A stretch of 64,000 nucleotides of DNA from Bacillus sp. UNC438CL73TsuS30 (GCF_000482325.1 NZ_AXVA01000010.1:186001-250000); one strand, 5' to 3'; shown: positions 8,504 to 17,400, numbered from the stretch's first letter. Made by a program: numbers and translations. Notes: generated by a model not told the origin, from the letters alone.

Positions 8504-9058
8504 TCAATGAGGATTTAAAACGTTCATGAATTCATCTTTTAATTTCTCTAACTGCTCTTTGACACCGCGATCAATCAGATTTCCTTTCTCATCAAACTTC
8601 TCACGGGCATTCCCCACTTGGATCATAGGTCTATTGATCAACTTTACATTTAAAGCAAGCATAACATCCCGTAAATGACTCTGTGAGACTCCAACCTGAA
8701 TGGAGGCAGCACCCATAACGGCAGTGGGTTTGCCTGCTAATGGTCTTTGTAAAGAACCGCGTGATAACCATTCTAGAGCATTTTTTAGTACAGCCGTATA
8801 GGACAAATTGTATTCGGGTGTACTAACGATGACAGCATCCGCAGACTCCACTAATTCTTTAAGTTTTAATACGGTTTCAGGCAAGTTGTTTTCTCTTTCT
8901 TCGCTAAAAAAGGGGAGTTCTGATAAATCAGCTATTGTAAATTTAATGTGATCGGGCAGCTGCTGCCCAAATGCACGTAATAGACCGCGGTTAAACGAAT
9001 GTTTACGTAAGCTGCCGCATATTCCCACAATATGTAATTCGGATTTTAAGTCTTCCAT
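8504..9058 (-). CDS. NADPH-dependent FMN reductase
   Basis: A 184-residue flavodoxin-fold protein of the NADPH-dependent FMN reductase family. It has the FMN phosphate loop GICGSLRKHSFNRGLL at the N-terminus, VSTPEYNLSYTAVLKNALEW near residue 80 and a GAASIQVGVSQSH loop near residue 118. Such enzymes reduce FMN, quinones, azo dyes or chromate using NADPH and are cytosolic. GGAGG precedes the ATG. It converges on the amidohydrolase operon terminator. The substrate is unknown. Confidence 0.9.
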   Translation of the reverse strand: MEDLKSELHIVGICGSLRKHSFNRGLLRAFGQQLPDHIKFTIADLSELPFFSEERENNLPETVLKLKELVESADAVIVSTPEYNLSYTAVLKNALEWLSRGSLQRPLAGKPTAVMGAASIQVGVSQSHLRDVMLALNVKLINRPMIQVGNAREKFDEKGNLIDRGVKEQLEKLKDEFMNVLNPH

Positions 9059-9157
9059 AGCTAATCCTCCTATTGTATAAAATTGTCACTTTGAAGTCGT
9101 TTTAACCATATAGTACAACGCCTATTGTAACAAGAGCCATTTATCATAGGACTGAAT

Positions 9158-9207
9158 ATAAGAAGGGGAATGTTGTCATAAAAGTGGAACAATCTAACAC
9201 AATCTTT
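9158..9207 (+). pseudogene. Remnant of the 3' end of an MDR dehydrogenase gene
   Basis: Translates as [16 protein letters not shown] and then a stop, nearly identical to [12 protein letters not shown] at the end of the oxidoreductase gene at 11010-11987. The nearby AATCCTGTTCC and GAACAGG pieces also match that gene's terminator. It is a leftover of a duplicated or deleted copy. Confidence 0.75.
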
Positions 9208-9312
9208 TGATCATTAAAAAAATCCTGTTCCAAAGAAAAAAAGCACAAGAACAGGAATGGGTGCATAGCCTATTAAAACGAGTTTACTTAAATAAAAAGG
9301 ATGGCTGTCAAA

Positions 9313-9537
9313 ATGCCTGCGATTATTTTTGGACCAGTAACAATAAATAATATCACTGGGAATGGTGATGTCCAATTTGGTGATAGCTTGTTCAACTCAC
9401 CAAAGGTTGCATCTAAGACTCCTGCTGGTGCTGGTGGATTTAACACAGGAGCGTTCATAGTAACAAATACCGGTGTAAGTTCTACGAATTTTATTGACCC
9501 TGACGGAGTTGACCAGCCAACAATTGGTAATGCCTAA
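9313..9537 (+). CDS. GerPA/GerPF-like spore germination protein
   Basis: A 74-residue protein with the gerP-family pattern: MPAIIFGPVTINNITGNG, then VQFGDSLF, a glycine-rich GAGGFNTG and TNTGVS. GerPA and GerPF proteins are small spore proteins needed for germinants to pass the coat. The start at 9313 is preferred over the ATG at 9301, because the twin gene at 9624 has a TAA in frame just before the equivalent ATG and the same AAAAGGATGGCTG leader. The gene and its flanking sequence are duplicated in tandem. Confidence 0.85.
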   Translation: MPAIIFGPVTINNITGNGDVQFGDSLFNSPKVASKTPAGAGGFNTGAFIVTNTGVSSTNFIDPDGVDQPTIGNA

Positions 9538-9623
9538 AGTAATAAAAACGGTTTTCCCTTCGTGATTTGGAATCTCTTAAAATTCCAAGAAAGTAAAAAA
9601 TAATGAAAAGGATGGCTGCCTAA

Positions 9624-9848
9624 ATGCCTGCAATTATTAATGGACCCATAACAATCGATAATATCACCACAGATGGTAATGTCCAATTTGGTGACACCGC
9701 TTTTATGACACCAAAGCATGAATCCAAAACCTATGCTGGTTCTGGAGGATTTAACACAGGGGGGGCCGTGATATCAAATACCGGTGTAAATGCTACAAAT
9801 TATGTTGACCCTGATCTAGTGGACCAGCCGATTTATGGTAATAGCTAA
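9624..9848 (+). CDS. GerPA/GerPF-like spore germination protein, second copy
   Basis: A 74-residue paralogue of the gene just upstream, with MPAIINGPITIDNITTDG, VQFGDTAF, GSGGFNTGG and SNTGVN. The spacing and leader sequence match, and the CCTTCGTGATTTGGAAT motif follows both copies, so the whole unit was duplicated. Probable role: spore coat component affecting germinant access. The pair differs from classical gerP operons, which hold six different genes. Confidence 0.85.
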   Translation: MPAIINGPITIDNITTDGNVQFGDTAFMTPKHESKTYAGSGGFNTGGAVISNTGVNATNYVDPDLVDQPIYGNS

Positions 9849-9898
9849 AGTGATTTTTCCCCTTCGTGATTTGGAATTTCTTAAATTCAGGGAATATA

Positions 9899-9967
9899 AA
9901 AAATACCAGGGAATGAAAGTGCATAAAAAGTGGCGGAAGCCAGCACAACATTCCTCGGTATTTTTTT
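9899..9967 (+). terminator. Branched hairpin/terminator after the gerP-like pair
   Basis: AAAAATACC pairs with GGTATTTTT and GGAATG with CATTCC. The loop contains a second hairpin, TGGC-GGAA-GCCA. It ends in a run of T, so it can act as a terminator, but it is more elaborate than usual. Confidence 0.65.
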
Positions 9968-10079
9968 CCATTCGGGTAGCCAAGCCCTACCAGGACGCGA
10001 ATGATCATATTATATATGTACAAACAAGTATACCAGCTTGCACATACGATGATGTAAGAGCTCTTTAGGGGGAATACAC

Positions 10080-10247
10080 TTGTTTGTTAAAAAAGACGGT
10101 ATCCATATTGGTACCATTTCAGGCGGGGTTGTCAACTTCGGTGGGTCAGCTTTTAATTCACCGATCACTGTAGCAAAAACACTTCGGGGGGCTGGAGAAG
10201 GCAATACGGGGACAATCATTATAACGAACATAGGACGCAGAATATGA
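10080..10247 (+). CDS. Short GerP-like spore protein (55 aa), TTG start
   Basis: A small gene starting with TTG after AGGGGG at eight bases. The 55-residue product (start MFVKKDGIHIGTISGG) contains VVNFGGSAFNSP, then AGEGNTGTIIITNIG, the same order of motifs as the two GerP-like proteins upstream but shorter. The third member suggests a local family of spore germination or coat proteins. The short length makes it easy to miss. Expression is unproven. Confidence 0.75.
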   Translation: MFVKKDGIHIGTISGGVVNFGGSAFNSPITVAKTLRGAGEGNTGTIIITNIGRRI

Positions 10248-10318
10248 ATTCAGATTGCGATTTTGTTCCGTTATTTTGTACGATCAGCAACAAAGATGAC
10301 GAAAAGAGCCTTAAAAAA

Positions 10319-10350
10319 CAAAAAGGACAAGCTTTTGCTTGCCCTTTTTG
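10319..10350 (+). terminator. Intrinsic terminator
   Basis: AAAAGGACAAGC and GCTTGCCCTTTTT form a stem around TTTT, 72 bp after the short GerP-like gene. Confidence 0.85.
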
Positions 10351-10454
10351 TAATACTAGTTTTTAGGATGTTTGTAATAAACTAGGCATCCATCCAATCA
10401 TATTTGGGTGAACACTCATAATCTACTGTAACTTTAAATGAGAGGATGATTGGA

Positions 10455-10595
10455 ATGGCTTACTACATAATTTTGCATCACTACCATCCATGGCATACAC
10501 CCATTTATGTGCCATTTTTTCCATCACCGGTATCACCAGCTACTCTTACCTATCGAAATTTGTTGAACAATTATGGTGCAAAATACCTTTATTAG
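10455..10595 (+). CDS. Small His/Tyr/Pro-rich protein (46 aa)
   Basis: An ATG frame of 46 residues preceded by AGAGGATG at a workable spacing and followed 18 bp later by a terminator. The product is rich in histidine, tyrosine and proline (HHYHPWHTP, PFFPSPVSP), a composition seen in small spore-coat proteins. I do not recognise a family. Its place beside gerP-like genes fits a sporulation role, but that is inference. Confidence 0.5.
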   Translation: MAYYIILHHYHPWHTPIYVPFFPSPVSPATLTYRNLLNNYGAKYLY

Positions 10596-10612
10596 ATTAT
10601 GATTCATAAAGA

Positions 10613-10645
10613 ATAGCACGCCGCCTTGGCGTGCTCATTTTTTGC
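10613..10645. terminator. Bidirectional terminator
   Basis: AGCACGCC and GGCGTGCT around GCCTT, then a T-run. It separates the rightward small gene from the leftward gene ending at 10669. Confidence 0.85.
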
Positions 10646-10668
10646 GTCCATTCTTCAAGAATAATGCT

Positions 10669-10947
10669 TTAAAGTTTAACCGTTACTTCTGTTCCATCCT
10701 TTAGGACGGTTTCGACCAATAGTAATCCTTTGTTCTCAGAAAGGGCATGCAGCAGTGGTTTCAAATCTTTTCGATCTATTTTTGGAACCTTAAAGGATTT
10801 TCCTTCTTTTTCGATTGCTTTATTTGCATAGTTTAATATCCGTTCTGACGTAAGAATGGCACTAAGCATCGTTAAAAGGGCATATGGAACAGGTATCGTG
10901 AATTTTCGATCCTTTGTTTTAATTTTTACTTTTAACATGGGCATCAC
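10669..10947 (-). CDS. Hypothetical small basic protein (92 aa)
   Basis: A lysine-rich 92-residue protein without a family I can name. It begins with a beta-rich basic segment (LKVKIKTKDRKFTIPVPY), has a hydrophobic helix (LLTMLSAILTSERIL), and ends in LLVETVLKDGTEVTVKL. No signal peptide. It is transcribed leftward, divergent from the oxidoreductase gene at 11010, and its reading frame is bounded by the bidirectional terminator. The second ATG (residue 2) may be the start. Likely a real, conserved cytosolic protein. Confidence 0.65.
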   Translation of the reverse strand: MMPMLKVKIKTKDRKFTIPVPYALLTMLSAILTSERILNYANKAIEKEGKSFKVPKIDRKDLKPLLHALSENKGLLLVETVLKDGTEVTVKL

Positions 10948-11009
10948 TCGATGGTCATGTTCTATTTATTTATTGAAAGCAATAAATATAACGGATGGAG
11001 GAGGATAGA

Positions 11010-11987
11010 ATGAAGGCAATTGTGTACACCAAATACGGTCCCCCTGATGTTCTTAAACTAGAAGAGGTAGAAAAACCGATTCCGAAAGAGAATGAAATCT
11101 TGGTAAAAATAAAAGCCACCACTGTTACCGTTGCAGATGTTCGGGCGCGGAGCTTTACCGTTCCTCCCGCTTTCTGGCTGCCGGCACGAATCACGCTTGG
11201 TTTTAGACAACCCAAAAAAGTGATCCTAGGAATGGAGTTGGCAGGAGAAGTGGAGTCCGTTGGGAAAAAGGTCAAACGCTTCAAGGAAGGGGACCCCGTT
11301 TTTGCGGCATCACTGGCGGGGTTTGGCACTTATGCTGAATATAAGTGTCTGCCGGAGGAGGGGCCAGTAACCTTTAAACCTGCCAATATCACGTATGAGG
11401 AAGCCGCCGCCATCCCAATTGGAGCCCGCACAGCCTTATTCTTCCTAAAAAAGGCTAATATCCAAAGGGGTCAAAGGGTTCTCGTTTATGGTGCTTCTGG
11501 AAGTGTAGGAAGTTATGCGGTTCAGCTTGCCAAGTATTTCGGAGCGCATGTGACAGGGGTGTGCAGTACCACGAATTTGGAATGGGTCAAATCTCTGGGA
11601 GCTGACAAGGTGATTGACTACACGACGGGGGATTTTTCCAAGATAGACGAGACGTATGATGTGATCTTTGAAGCGGTAAACAAGAGTTCGTTTGCTGCTT
11701 GTATGAAAGGGTTAAAGAAGGGCGGTACCTATATCAATATCACCGAACCGCTGCCAAGTGCTCGAATGCTTTGGACACAATTGACGAGCAACAAGAAATT
11801 ATTATTGAGTCGAAATTCACCTGAAACCCCGGAAGCATTGGAATTTCTTAAAGAACTGGTTGAGACGGGGAAGTTAAAAGTGGTCATTGATAGATCCTAT
11901 AGGTTTGACGAAATTGTGGAAGCTCATCGATATGTCGAGAAGGGGCACAAGAAGGGGAATGTTGTCATAAAGGTAGAACAACACTAA
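11010..11987 (+). CDS. Zinc-free MDR-family NAD(P)-dependent oxidoreductase
   Basis: A 325-residue medium-chain reductase/dehydrogenase of the quinone-oxidoreductase type. It has the N-terminal GroES-like fold ([20 protein letters not shown]), the cofactor-binding loop [19 protein letters not shown] near residue 150 and a C-terminal KGNVVIKV strand. Catalytic-zinc cysteines of alcohol dehydrogenases are absent. It probably reduces quinones or enones with NADPH. The start at 11010 is taken because GGAGGAGG lies just before it; the ATG at 10995 overlaps that site. A fragment of a second copy lies at 9158-9207. Confidence 0.88.
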   Translation: MKAIVYTKYGPPDVLKLEEVEKPIPKENEILVKIKATTVTVADVRARSFTVPPAFWLPARITLGFRQPKKVILGMELAGEVESVGKKVKRFKEGDPVFAASLAGFGTYAEYKCLPEEGPVTFKPANITYEEAAAIPIGARTALFFLKKANIQRGQRVLVYGASGSVGSYAVQLAKYFGAHVTGVCSTTNLEWVKSLGADKVIDYTTGDFSKIDETYDVIFEAVNKSSFAACMKGLKKGGTYINITEPLPSARMLWTQLTSNKKLLLSRNSPETPEALEFLKELVETGKLKVVIDRSYRFDEIVEAHRYVEKGHKKGNVVIKVEQH

Positions 11988-11989
11988 TT

Positions 11990-12036
11990 AACAATCCTGT
12001 TCCAAAAGAACATTAATTTTTGGGAACAGGATTGTT
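11990..12036. terminator. Bidirectional terminator
   Basis: AACAATCCTGTTCC and GGAACAGGATTGTT pair perfectly between converging genes. Confidence 0.88.
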
Positions 12037-12504
12037 ATCTGCTTTTCTGACGATTGCGATAAAAGCCCGAGCAATAAGAAAAGTGATACTCAAGGAATAA
12101 AAGCTAGTGAAGGAATTCCACCCTTTTTTAAATTTAATCAAAGACGTGTATTTTTCTAAGAGATGCTCTGTTACAGTCATCGGAATACTGAAATAGAATA
12201 CTTTAAAAAATATCCCAAAAATATTGGACTTCTTTGTAACCTGGTTATAGTAAACACATGTTATCGGGTAAAGTACATAATCAAAAATAAAGCTAAAATC
12301 AAAGGATTTAAATAATTTAACTGGATATTTGATGTATCCTTTTTTGACAATTAAATTATCTAAAATGGAAGCTAAAAATCCTTTAAAAAGAAAAATCAGT
12401 AACCAATCCTTAGCGGGGGGCTTTCGAATCAAATTGATAAATGAGATGATCCCAAAAATGAATAAAGCCCATAATACACTTTTCTCGAAAGTTTTTTTCA
12501 TCAT
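12013..12504 (-). CDS. CBO0543-like membrane protein
   Basis: A 163-residue protein with about four hydrophobic segments. It matches what I remember of the CBO0543 family of Bacillaceae and Clostridia: a KPPAKDWLLIFLFKGFLAS block followed by DNLIVKKGYIKYPVKLFKSF and FDYVLYPITCVYYNQVTK. The function of this family is unknown. Its last codons overlap the right arm of the terminator at 11990-12036. A GAGGTG ribosome binding site lies upstream of the ATG pair. Confidence 0.72.
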   Translation of the reverse strand: MMKKTFEKSVLWALFIFGIISFINLIRKPPAKDWLLIFLFKGFLASILDNLIVKKGYIKYPVKLFKSFDFSFIFDYVLYPITCVYYNQVTKKSNIFGIFFKVFYFSIPMTVTEHLLEKYTSLIKFKKGWNSFTSFYSLSITFLIARAFIAIVRKADNNPVPKN

Positions 12505-12616
12505 TACACCTCATCTTGAAGTATGCCCAAATGGATGGAGGGATTATTTAAGTTTGCATCAACTTCCATAATTATGGAAATGATAAAGAAAAATTATGGG
12601 ATGGGAATGAAAATGA

Positions 12617-13624
12617 ATGGTAGAACACTTACCCAAAATAACATCTGCTGAAATTTCGATGTTGTGGAGTACCTATATTGGTGACACCATGTCTATTTGT
12701 GTTCTAAAACATTTTTTACAAACGTGCGAAGATCAGGACATTAGGCCGATCATCGAACTTGCTCTTAGCTATTCATATGACCATGTCGCTCAAATAGCTG
12801 ATCTATTCACAAAGGAAGGGATTCCTCTTCCGAATGGATTTGGAGAACAGGATGTGAACTTGCAAGCAAAGAAACTTTTTTCAGATGTAACGTACATGCG
12901 TTACTTGCATCATATGGGGAGGACGGGATTGAATTCATACAGCTTGGCTAAGTCCATTTCTGCCCGCAAAGATGTCCGTAACTTGTTCAAACAATTTTTA
13001 AATCAAACAGAAACGTTGTATGACCGTAATGTGGAACTGATGCAGGAAAAAGGGGTCTTTGTCCGAGCTCCCTATATTTCTTACCCTGACAAAGTAGAGT
13101 ATGTTACAGATAAAAAATTCCTTGGTGGACTAGTAGGCCATCGAAGGCCGCTTCTTGGAATGGAAATTGCCCATTTAGGGGTTAACATTGAAGTGGCAAA
13201 TGTAGCGAAAACCATGCTTTTGGGATTTAGCCAAGTCGCTCAGTCTAAAAAACTTAGTGACTACTTTAAAGAGGGATATGATTTAGGGAAGAAAATGGTG
13301 GAAGATTTTATGATGAAACTAAATGAAGATGATGATTCTCATCCCTCCACATGGGATTCAACGATTACCAATAGCACGGACGCCCCTTTTTCGGATAAAT
13401 TAATGTTATTTCATACGAATGCGCAAAGTGCGATTGGGCTTGGAGACTTTGGACTTGCCATTGCCGCATCCCTTCGAAAAGATTTAACGGTCAATTATGA
13501 AGGTTATATCCTTAAGGTCGGAGCATATGCCGGGGAAGGTGCAAAACTCTTAATTGATCATGGCTGGTTTGAAAAACCTCCTCAATCCATTGATCGAGAA
13601 GCACTTAGAAACCAAAATAAATAA
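12617..13624 (+). CDS. DUF3231 family protein, two-domain
   Basis: A 335-residue protein of the DUF3231 family, made of two repeated four-helix modules of about 165 residues: the first from TSAEISMLWSTYIGDT and the second from LLGMEIAHLGVNIEVA. The repeated order is a helix with TSIC or NTS-like polar residues, a PLP turn (EGIPLPNGFG) and a TG/QS helix. The fold resembles ferritin-like bundles, and the function is not known. Two single-domain relatives are encoded at 47436-48547. Not part of an operon. Confidence 0.85.
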   Translation: MVEHLPKITSAEISMLWSTYIGDTMSICVLKHFLQTCEDQDIRPIIELALSYSYDHVAQIADLFTKEGIPLPNGFGEQDVNLQAKKLFSDVTYMRYLHHMGRTGLNSYSLAKSISARKDVRNLFKQFLNQTETLYDRNVELMQEKGVFVRAPYISYPDKVEYVTDKKFLGGLVGHRRPLLGMEIAHLGVNIEVANVAKTMLLGFSQVAQSKKLSDYFKEGYDLGKKMVEDFMMKLNEDDDSHPSTWDSTITNSTDAPFSDKLMLFHTNAQSAIGLGDFGLAIAASLRKDLTVNYEGYILKVGAYAGEGAKLLIDHGWFEKPPQSIDREALRNQNK

Positions 13625-13631
13625 TTTATAG

Positions 13632-13668
13632 GAAAGCCCCCTTCAACGTAAGGGAGTTTTTTTCTATA
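13632..13668 (+). terminator. Terminator of DUF3231 gene
   Basis: CCCTT and AAGGG around CAACGT, followed by a run of seven T. Confidence 0.65.
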
Positions 13669-13698
13669 AGTTTTATGAAGGTTTCGAATCAATAGGGA

Positions 13699-13733
13699 AG
13701 AAAACACGCTGAGTCTAATTCAGCGTGTTTTCT
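13699..13733. terminator. Strong hairpin terminator
   Basis: GAAAACACGCTGA and TCAGCGTGTTTTC pair perfectly. It can serve both the DUF3231 gene and the leftward regulator ending at 13757. Confidence 0.85.
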
Positions 13734-13756
13734 TGTTTAGGTGGAGGTTCCTCATT

Positions 13757-15049
13757 TTAAAAAGGAGCAATCTTATAGATTTTCCGCGGTCTTCCCCGTG
13801 TATGCGGCTTTTCCTCAGCAACGACCTCAGCATACCCTTTTTCTTCAAGCGTCGTTAAGATCCGGCGCGCACTTCTTGCTGGGATCTGCATGTATTTCGC
13901 AAGCTCATTGGCGTTTAGTTCGTCACTTGCTAATTTTTTCAAAGAAGATTTGAGTTTATTTAAGGTCATGACACTCAGTGATGTTTCTTGGCTGAGGGTT
14001 TCTAGTTGTTCGGATGTATAGGAATAGGTCAGCTGCTCGGGCTTTCCTAGCGGACCGGCAATCGTTTTATCATCAAAACAAACCATCCAGGAGCCTTTTC
14101 CGGCCTCTTTCGCGTGCAATAAGGCGTTTCCTGCATTTATTTCCGCATCATAGACGGTTTGTCCGATTCCAATTCCGCAGGTAACAGCCTCTTTGCTGAT
14201 CTGATCAAAATCTTCCATATCCGGAATTTGACTAAAGTTGCTCGTTACATCTTGTAATAAACCTCTTGTGGTAAAAATAACATAACGGCCAAGCCCCGAC
14301 GGTTTCACCGATCCATGAACGGTTTTGGTGTAGGAGAGCAGGGTTTCCATGTATTTGAGCTCGATGCGAAAAAGTTCGTCGGTCGAAAAATTATCTTTTT
14401 TCAAGTCTAAAAAAGAGTCGATTTCGATGATCTGGACAGCAATCTGGGTTGATTTATAATGCAGCATTTCGTAAGTGCGGAGGATTTGAGTCAGCACCGC
14501 TTCAGCCGCCATGGTGGACGGAAGGCTTCGATAGGCCGGAACACCGAGACGCTGCAGTTCATGGTGAATCGGGTGTCCGGTGATGGCTGCTTTCGTTTTG
14601 CCGCTTTTCCAGAGTTCATAATGGTAGTGAATTAATCCTTCGAGCGAAATCACTTCGGATTCTACATATTTTAGCTTGGTGGTAATTCCGGCCTCCTGTA
14701 AGGCATTTTCCCAGGTGGGGGCATCGCACGAGTCAAAACTGATTTCATCGACAGCAATTTTTTGTTCATATAGTACCCGCAGCACGGTTTTGTATAGAGT
14801 CGATCCATTGTAGCCGACGTGAAAGACAGGGGCATCAATCTTGTTCCAATCCTGAACGATTTCATAGGTAATCGGCCCCGTACATAACCACATATCCATT
14901 TCATTGATCAGAGGAGCTACCTTCTCATCCAAATCCTCCTCCGTCAGCACCTCAACCGGCGTACAAATAAACTCCGAATACTCACGCGTCACCGACTGAA
15001 TAATCTTCAACGAATCCGCTACCCCCAACAAACCTAGACGTATTTTCAA
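13757..15049 (-). CDS. Winged-helix transcriptional regulator with ligand-sensing N-terminus
   Basis: A 430-residue protein. The N-terminal two thirds resemble a periplasmic-binding-like or response-regulator-like fold (KIRLGLLGVADSLKIIQSV, WLCTGPITYEIVQDW). A segment near residue 285 (GIGIGQTVYDAEINAGNALLHAKE) looks like the second half of a degenerate GGDEF-type domain as seen in PucR/CdaR regulators. The C-terminus is a winged helix (ANELAKYMQIPARSARRILTTLEEKGY) ending in a basic tail. It lies leftward after the second NCS1 permease and may control it. TTG at 15049 with GGGGTGA five bases before is preferred over the GTG at 15073. Confidence 0.75.
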   Translation of the reverse strand: MKIRLGLLGVADSLKIIQSVTREYSEFICTPVEVLTEEDLDEKVAPLINEMDMWLCTGPITYEIVQDWNKIDAPVFHVGYNGSTLYKTVLRVLYEQKIAVDEISFDSCDAPTWENALQEAGITTKLKYVESEVISLEGLIHYHYELWKSGKTKAAITGHPIHHELQRLGVPAYRSLPSTMAAEAVLTQILRTYEMLHYKSTQIAVQIIEIDSFLDLKKDNFSTDELFRIELKYMETLLSYTKTVHGSVKPSGLGRYVIFTTRGLLQDVTSNFSQIPDMEDFDQISKEAVTCGIGIGQTVYDAEINAGNALLHAKEAGKGSWMVCFDDKTIAGPLGKPEQLTYSYTSEQLETLSQETSLSVMTLNKLKSSLKKLASDELNANELAKYMQIPARSARRILTTLEEKGYAEVVAEEKPHTRGRPRKIYKIAPF

Positions 15050-15122
15050 GTAGTTCACCCCATTCCCGCACACTCACATATTAAACCCATTATAGCAGAA
15101 GTATTGGGTGGTGGTGGAGCTG

Positions 15123-15169
15123 TTCGACAAAATTCGGGTGGTGACAGGCACCACCCGAATTTTGTCGAA
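15123..15169. repeat. Dispersed palindrome, copy 3
   Basis: TTCGACAAAATTCGGGTGGTG and complement arms, loop ACAGG on the + strand. It starts seven bases beyond the stop of the leftward permease and could terminate it. Confidence 0.92.
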
Positions 15170-15176
15170 TACTTTT

Positions 15177-16562
15177 CTACGGTTCTAAAGTGGCATCTTG
15201 AATAACTGTTAAATGTCCTTCAGACTTAGCAACCTTTTTTTTCATGGGGAAGTAGTATAAGGCTGAGGCTGCGATCAGCCCAACAATCCAAGCAATATCG
15301 GCTCCGTTCAAATATTTAGCGATTGGACCTACATAAAGGCTCGTATTCATAAACGGAAATTGCACAAGGACAGCGAAGACATACACAGAGATGGCAGTCC
15401 AGTTGAATCGTCCATATTCACCATTTGGATCGAATACTGCGTTCACATTATACTTCCCTTTCCTCACTAGATAGAAATCAACAATATTAATAGCTGACCA
15501 GGGGATCATGAAATACAATAAAACAAGCAAGAAATTGAAAAAGTTATCCAAGAAATTGCCTTGTCCCCAAATGCTAAGGAAAGTTCCAATGATAGGAAGA
15601 ATCAGAATGAAAAGAATTCGGCTCCTGGAAGTGATTTTTGACTTTGAAAAAGCACTCACTGTGGTCATAACGGACATAAAACCGCCATATAAAGTTAACG
15701 TATTAATGGCCAAAACACCAAGTACTGTAATAATATAAGTAATTGTAGTTAACCCTGAACCAGATACACCTGCAAGATAGGAGACCATTTGTGCAGATTG
15801 TTTTGGCGCGATAACGGTGGCTAATGCCCCAATAATCATCAACCAGCTAGCCCCAAAAACGGATCCAAGATAGGTATAGAGGAAAGTTGATTTTTTGGAA
15901 GTATTGGTCGGCAAATACCTGGAATAATCGGCTGCATATGGGCCATAGGTCAATTGCCAAGATGCCATAATGGACAAAACAAGCATAAATGGACCCCATG
16001 AAAACTCCTGAATATGTGTGCTAACTGGAATGGGATGTTGCAGAAGACGAAAAGTTAAGTAAATAAATAACAAAAAGAAGAGAATGGATATAATTCTTTC
16101 AAAACGATGGATAAAATCATAACCATATATGACCAATATCACGGATAAGACATTGACAATTACTACACATATAGCATAGGGAAGATGGAATACCCCAGAA
16201 AGTGCCTCGGCTCCAAAAACAGTTCCAGTGGAGAAGAATCCGACGTAAATCATGATGACGAGAACGAGAGGAAAAATGGCTCCGATGATTCCAAATTGTG
16301 CTCGACTTTGAATCATCTGCGGAATTCCTAATTTTGGCCCCTGTGCTGATTGTAATGCCATGAAAATTCCACCTATCGCATTACCCAGAATAATGGCAAT
16401 TACCGCCTGCCATAGATTTAAACCTAATTTAATAGCAAGTGCCCCCGTTACCACTGTGGTGATATGCGAATTTGCCGAAAACCAAAGTGGGAACAAGCTT
16501 CGAGGATTCCCGTGACGTTCCGATTCTGGAATAAATTCAATACTTCGCTGTTCAATTTGCAT
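15177..16562 (-). CDS. NCS1-family permease, second copy
   Basis: A 461-residue, 12-segment NCS1 transporter closely related to the one at 1570-2952: shared IPESERHG N-terminus, QGPKLGIPQMIQSRAQFG, WQLTYGPYAADYSRYLP, and DPNGEYGRFNW near residue 380. The two differ mostly inside membrane helices, so they may carry different nucleobase-type substrates. AAAGGAGGTTAATTGG precedes the ATG. It is last in a leftward set: AraC regulator, flavin reductase, permease. A palindrome copy follows the stop. Confidence 0.93.
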   Translation of the reverse strand: MQIEQRSIEFIPESERHGNPRSLFPLWFSANSHITTVVTGALAIKLGLNLWQAVIAIILGNAIGGIFMALQSAQGPKLGIPQMIQSRAQFGIIGAIFPLVLVIMIYVGFFSTGTVFGAEALSGVFHLPYAICVVIVNVLSVILVIYGYDFIHRFERIISILFFLLFIYLTFRLLQHPIPVSTHIQEFSWGPFMLVLSIMASWQLTYGPYAADYSRYLPTNTSKKSTFLYTYLGSVFGASWLMIIGALATVIAPKQSAQMVSYLAGVSGSGLTTITYIITVLGVLAINTLTLYGGFMSVMTTVSAFSKSKITSRSRILFILILPIIGTFLSIWGQGNFLDNFFNFLLVLLYFMIPWSAINIVDFYLVRKGKYNVNAVFDPNGEYGRFNWTAISVYVFAVLVQFPFMNTSLYVGPIAKYLNGADIAWIVGLIAASALYYFPMKKKVAKSEGHLTVIQDATLEP

Positions 16563-16740
16563 CCAATTAACCTCCTTTTAAGGCATCTTAATTTCCATAT
16601 TGTTGAATATATCGAAACCGCTTTCATACTTTTAAAAATTAAAAGACTAAGAGGCATGTTAGAGTTAACACGAGGATCAAACATGGCCTCTTGTAGTCAT
16701 TTAAATGATGAAAATATTAATTTTTAAAAAGGTTTCCTAA

Positions 16741-17400
16741 TTAAACGTTTCGTCCCTCAAGGCCGGCCAACTCTTCTTTTGAAGCAGCTGGTGCCTTCAT
16801 TTCAAATATTTCGTTGACAACAGTATAATCATAATACCCAAGGCGGGCAATTGGTTTAATTTTCAAGATATCTAGTTTCCCACTAGGTAGAATGATGTCA
16901 TCCGCAATATGCACATGTGCTACTCGTCCGATCACAATATCGACTGTGGAAACCTCATTACCAGTTGGGATTCTGATGGTCTGAACATACTCACATTCAA
17001 ATTGAACGGGTGACTCGGCAACACGGAACCCAGGAGCCTCCATGCAACTTTTCTTCGTTACACCAGCAGCCTCAAACTCATCAAAATCTGCCGAAGACGC
17101 CTTTGCAGAAATATTGACTGCTTCGCGTAAATCCCAAGTCGCCATGTTCCAAACAAACCAACCGGTTTCCTCCGCGTTTCGAACCGTATCCTTTCTTCCA
17201 CCATATATTGATTGATTGGCCGCAAACATGACCATAGGTGGATCCCAGGTAAGATTTTGATATTGGCTGTATGGTGCAAGGTTATCTATTCCATCTTTTG
17301 ATTGGGTTGAAAGCCATCCGATAGGGCGGGGTATCGCACTACTTTTAAAGGGATCATAGGGTAAGCCATGGTGCTGACCTTTCTTTGGTGAATAATGCAT
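16741..17400 (-). CDS. Flavin reductase family protein
   Basis: A 219-residue protein of the flavin reductase (DIM6/NTAB, FMN-binding split barrel) family, with AIPRPIGWLSTQSKDG near residue 24, the NLAPYSQYQNLTWDPPMVMFA block and a GRVAHVHIADDIILPSGKLDILKIKPIARLG-type end where the usual family ends IGRL-G-Y-Y. The first residues (YSPKKGQHHGLPYDPFKS) are typical of members linked to flavin-dependent oxygenases. Here it sits between an AraC regulator and an NCS1 permease, which suggests a role in degrading the transported compound; no oxygenase is present. Confidence 0.87.
   Translation of the reverse strand: MHYSPKKGQHHGLPYDPFKSSAIPRPIGWLSTQSKDGIDNLAPYSQYQNLTWDPPMVMFAANQSIYGGRKDTVRNAEETGWFVWNMATWDLREAVNISAKASSADFDEFEAAGVTKKSCMEAPGFRVAESPVQFECEYVQTIRIPTGNEVSTVDIVIGRVAHVHIADDIILPSGKLDILKIKPIARLGYYDYTVVNEIFEMKAPAASKEELAGLEGRNV

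Noticed and set aside
9835-10068. 77-residue open frame between the gerP-like genes
   Set aside because: It crosses the branched hairpin and has no ribosome binding site or family match.
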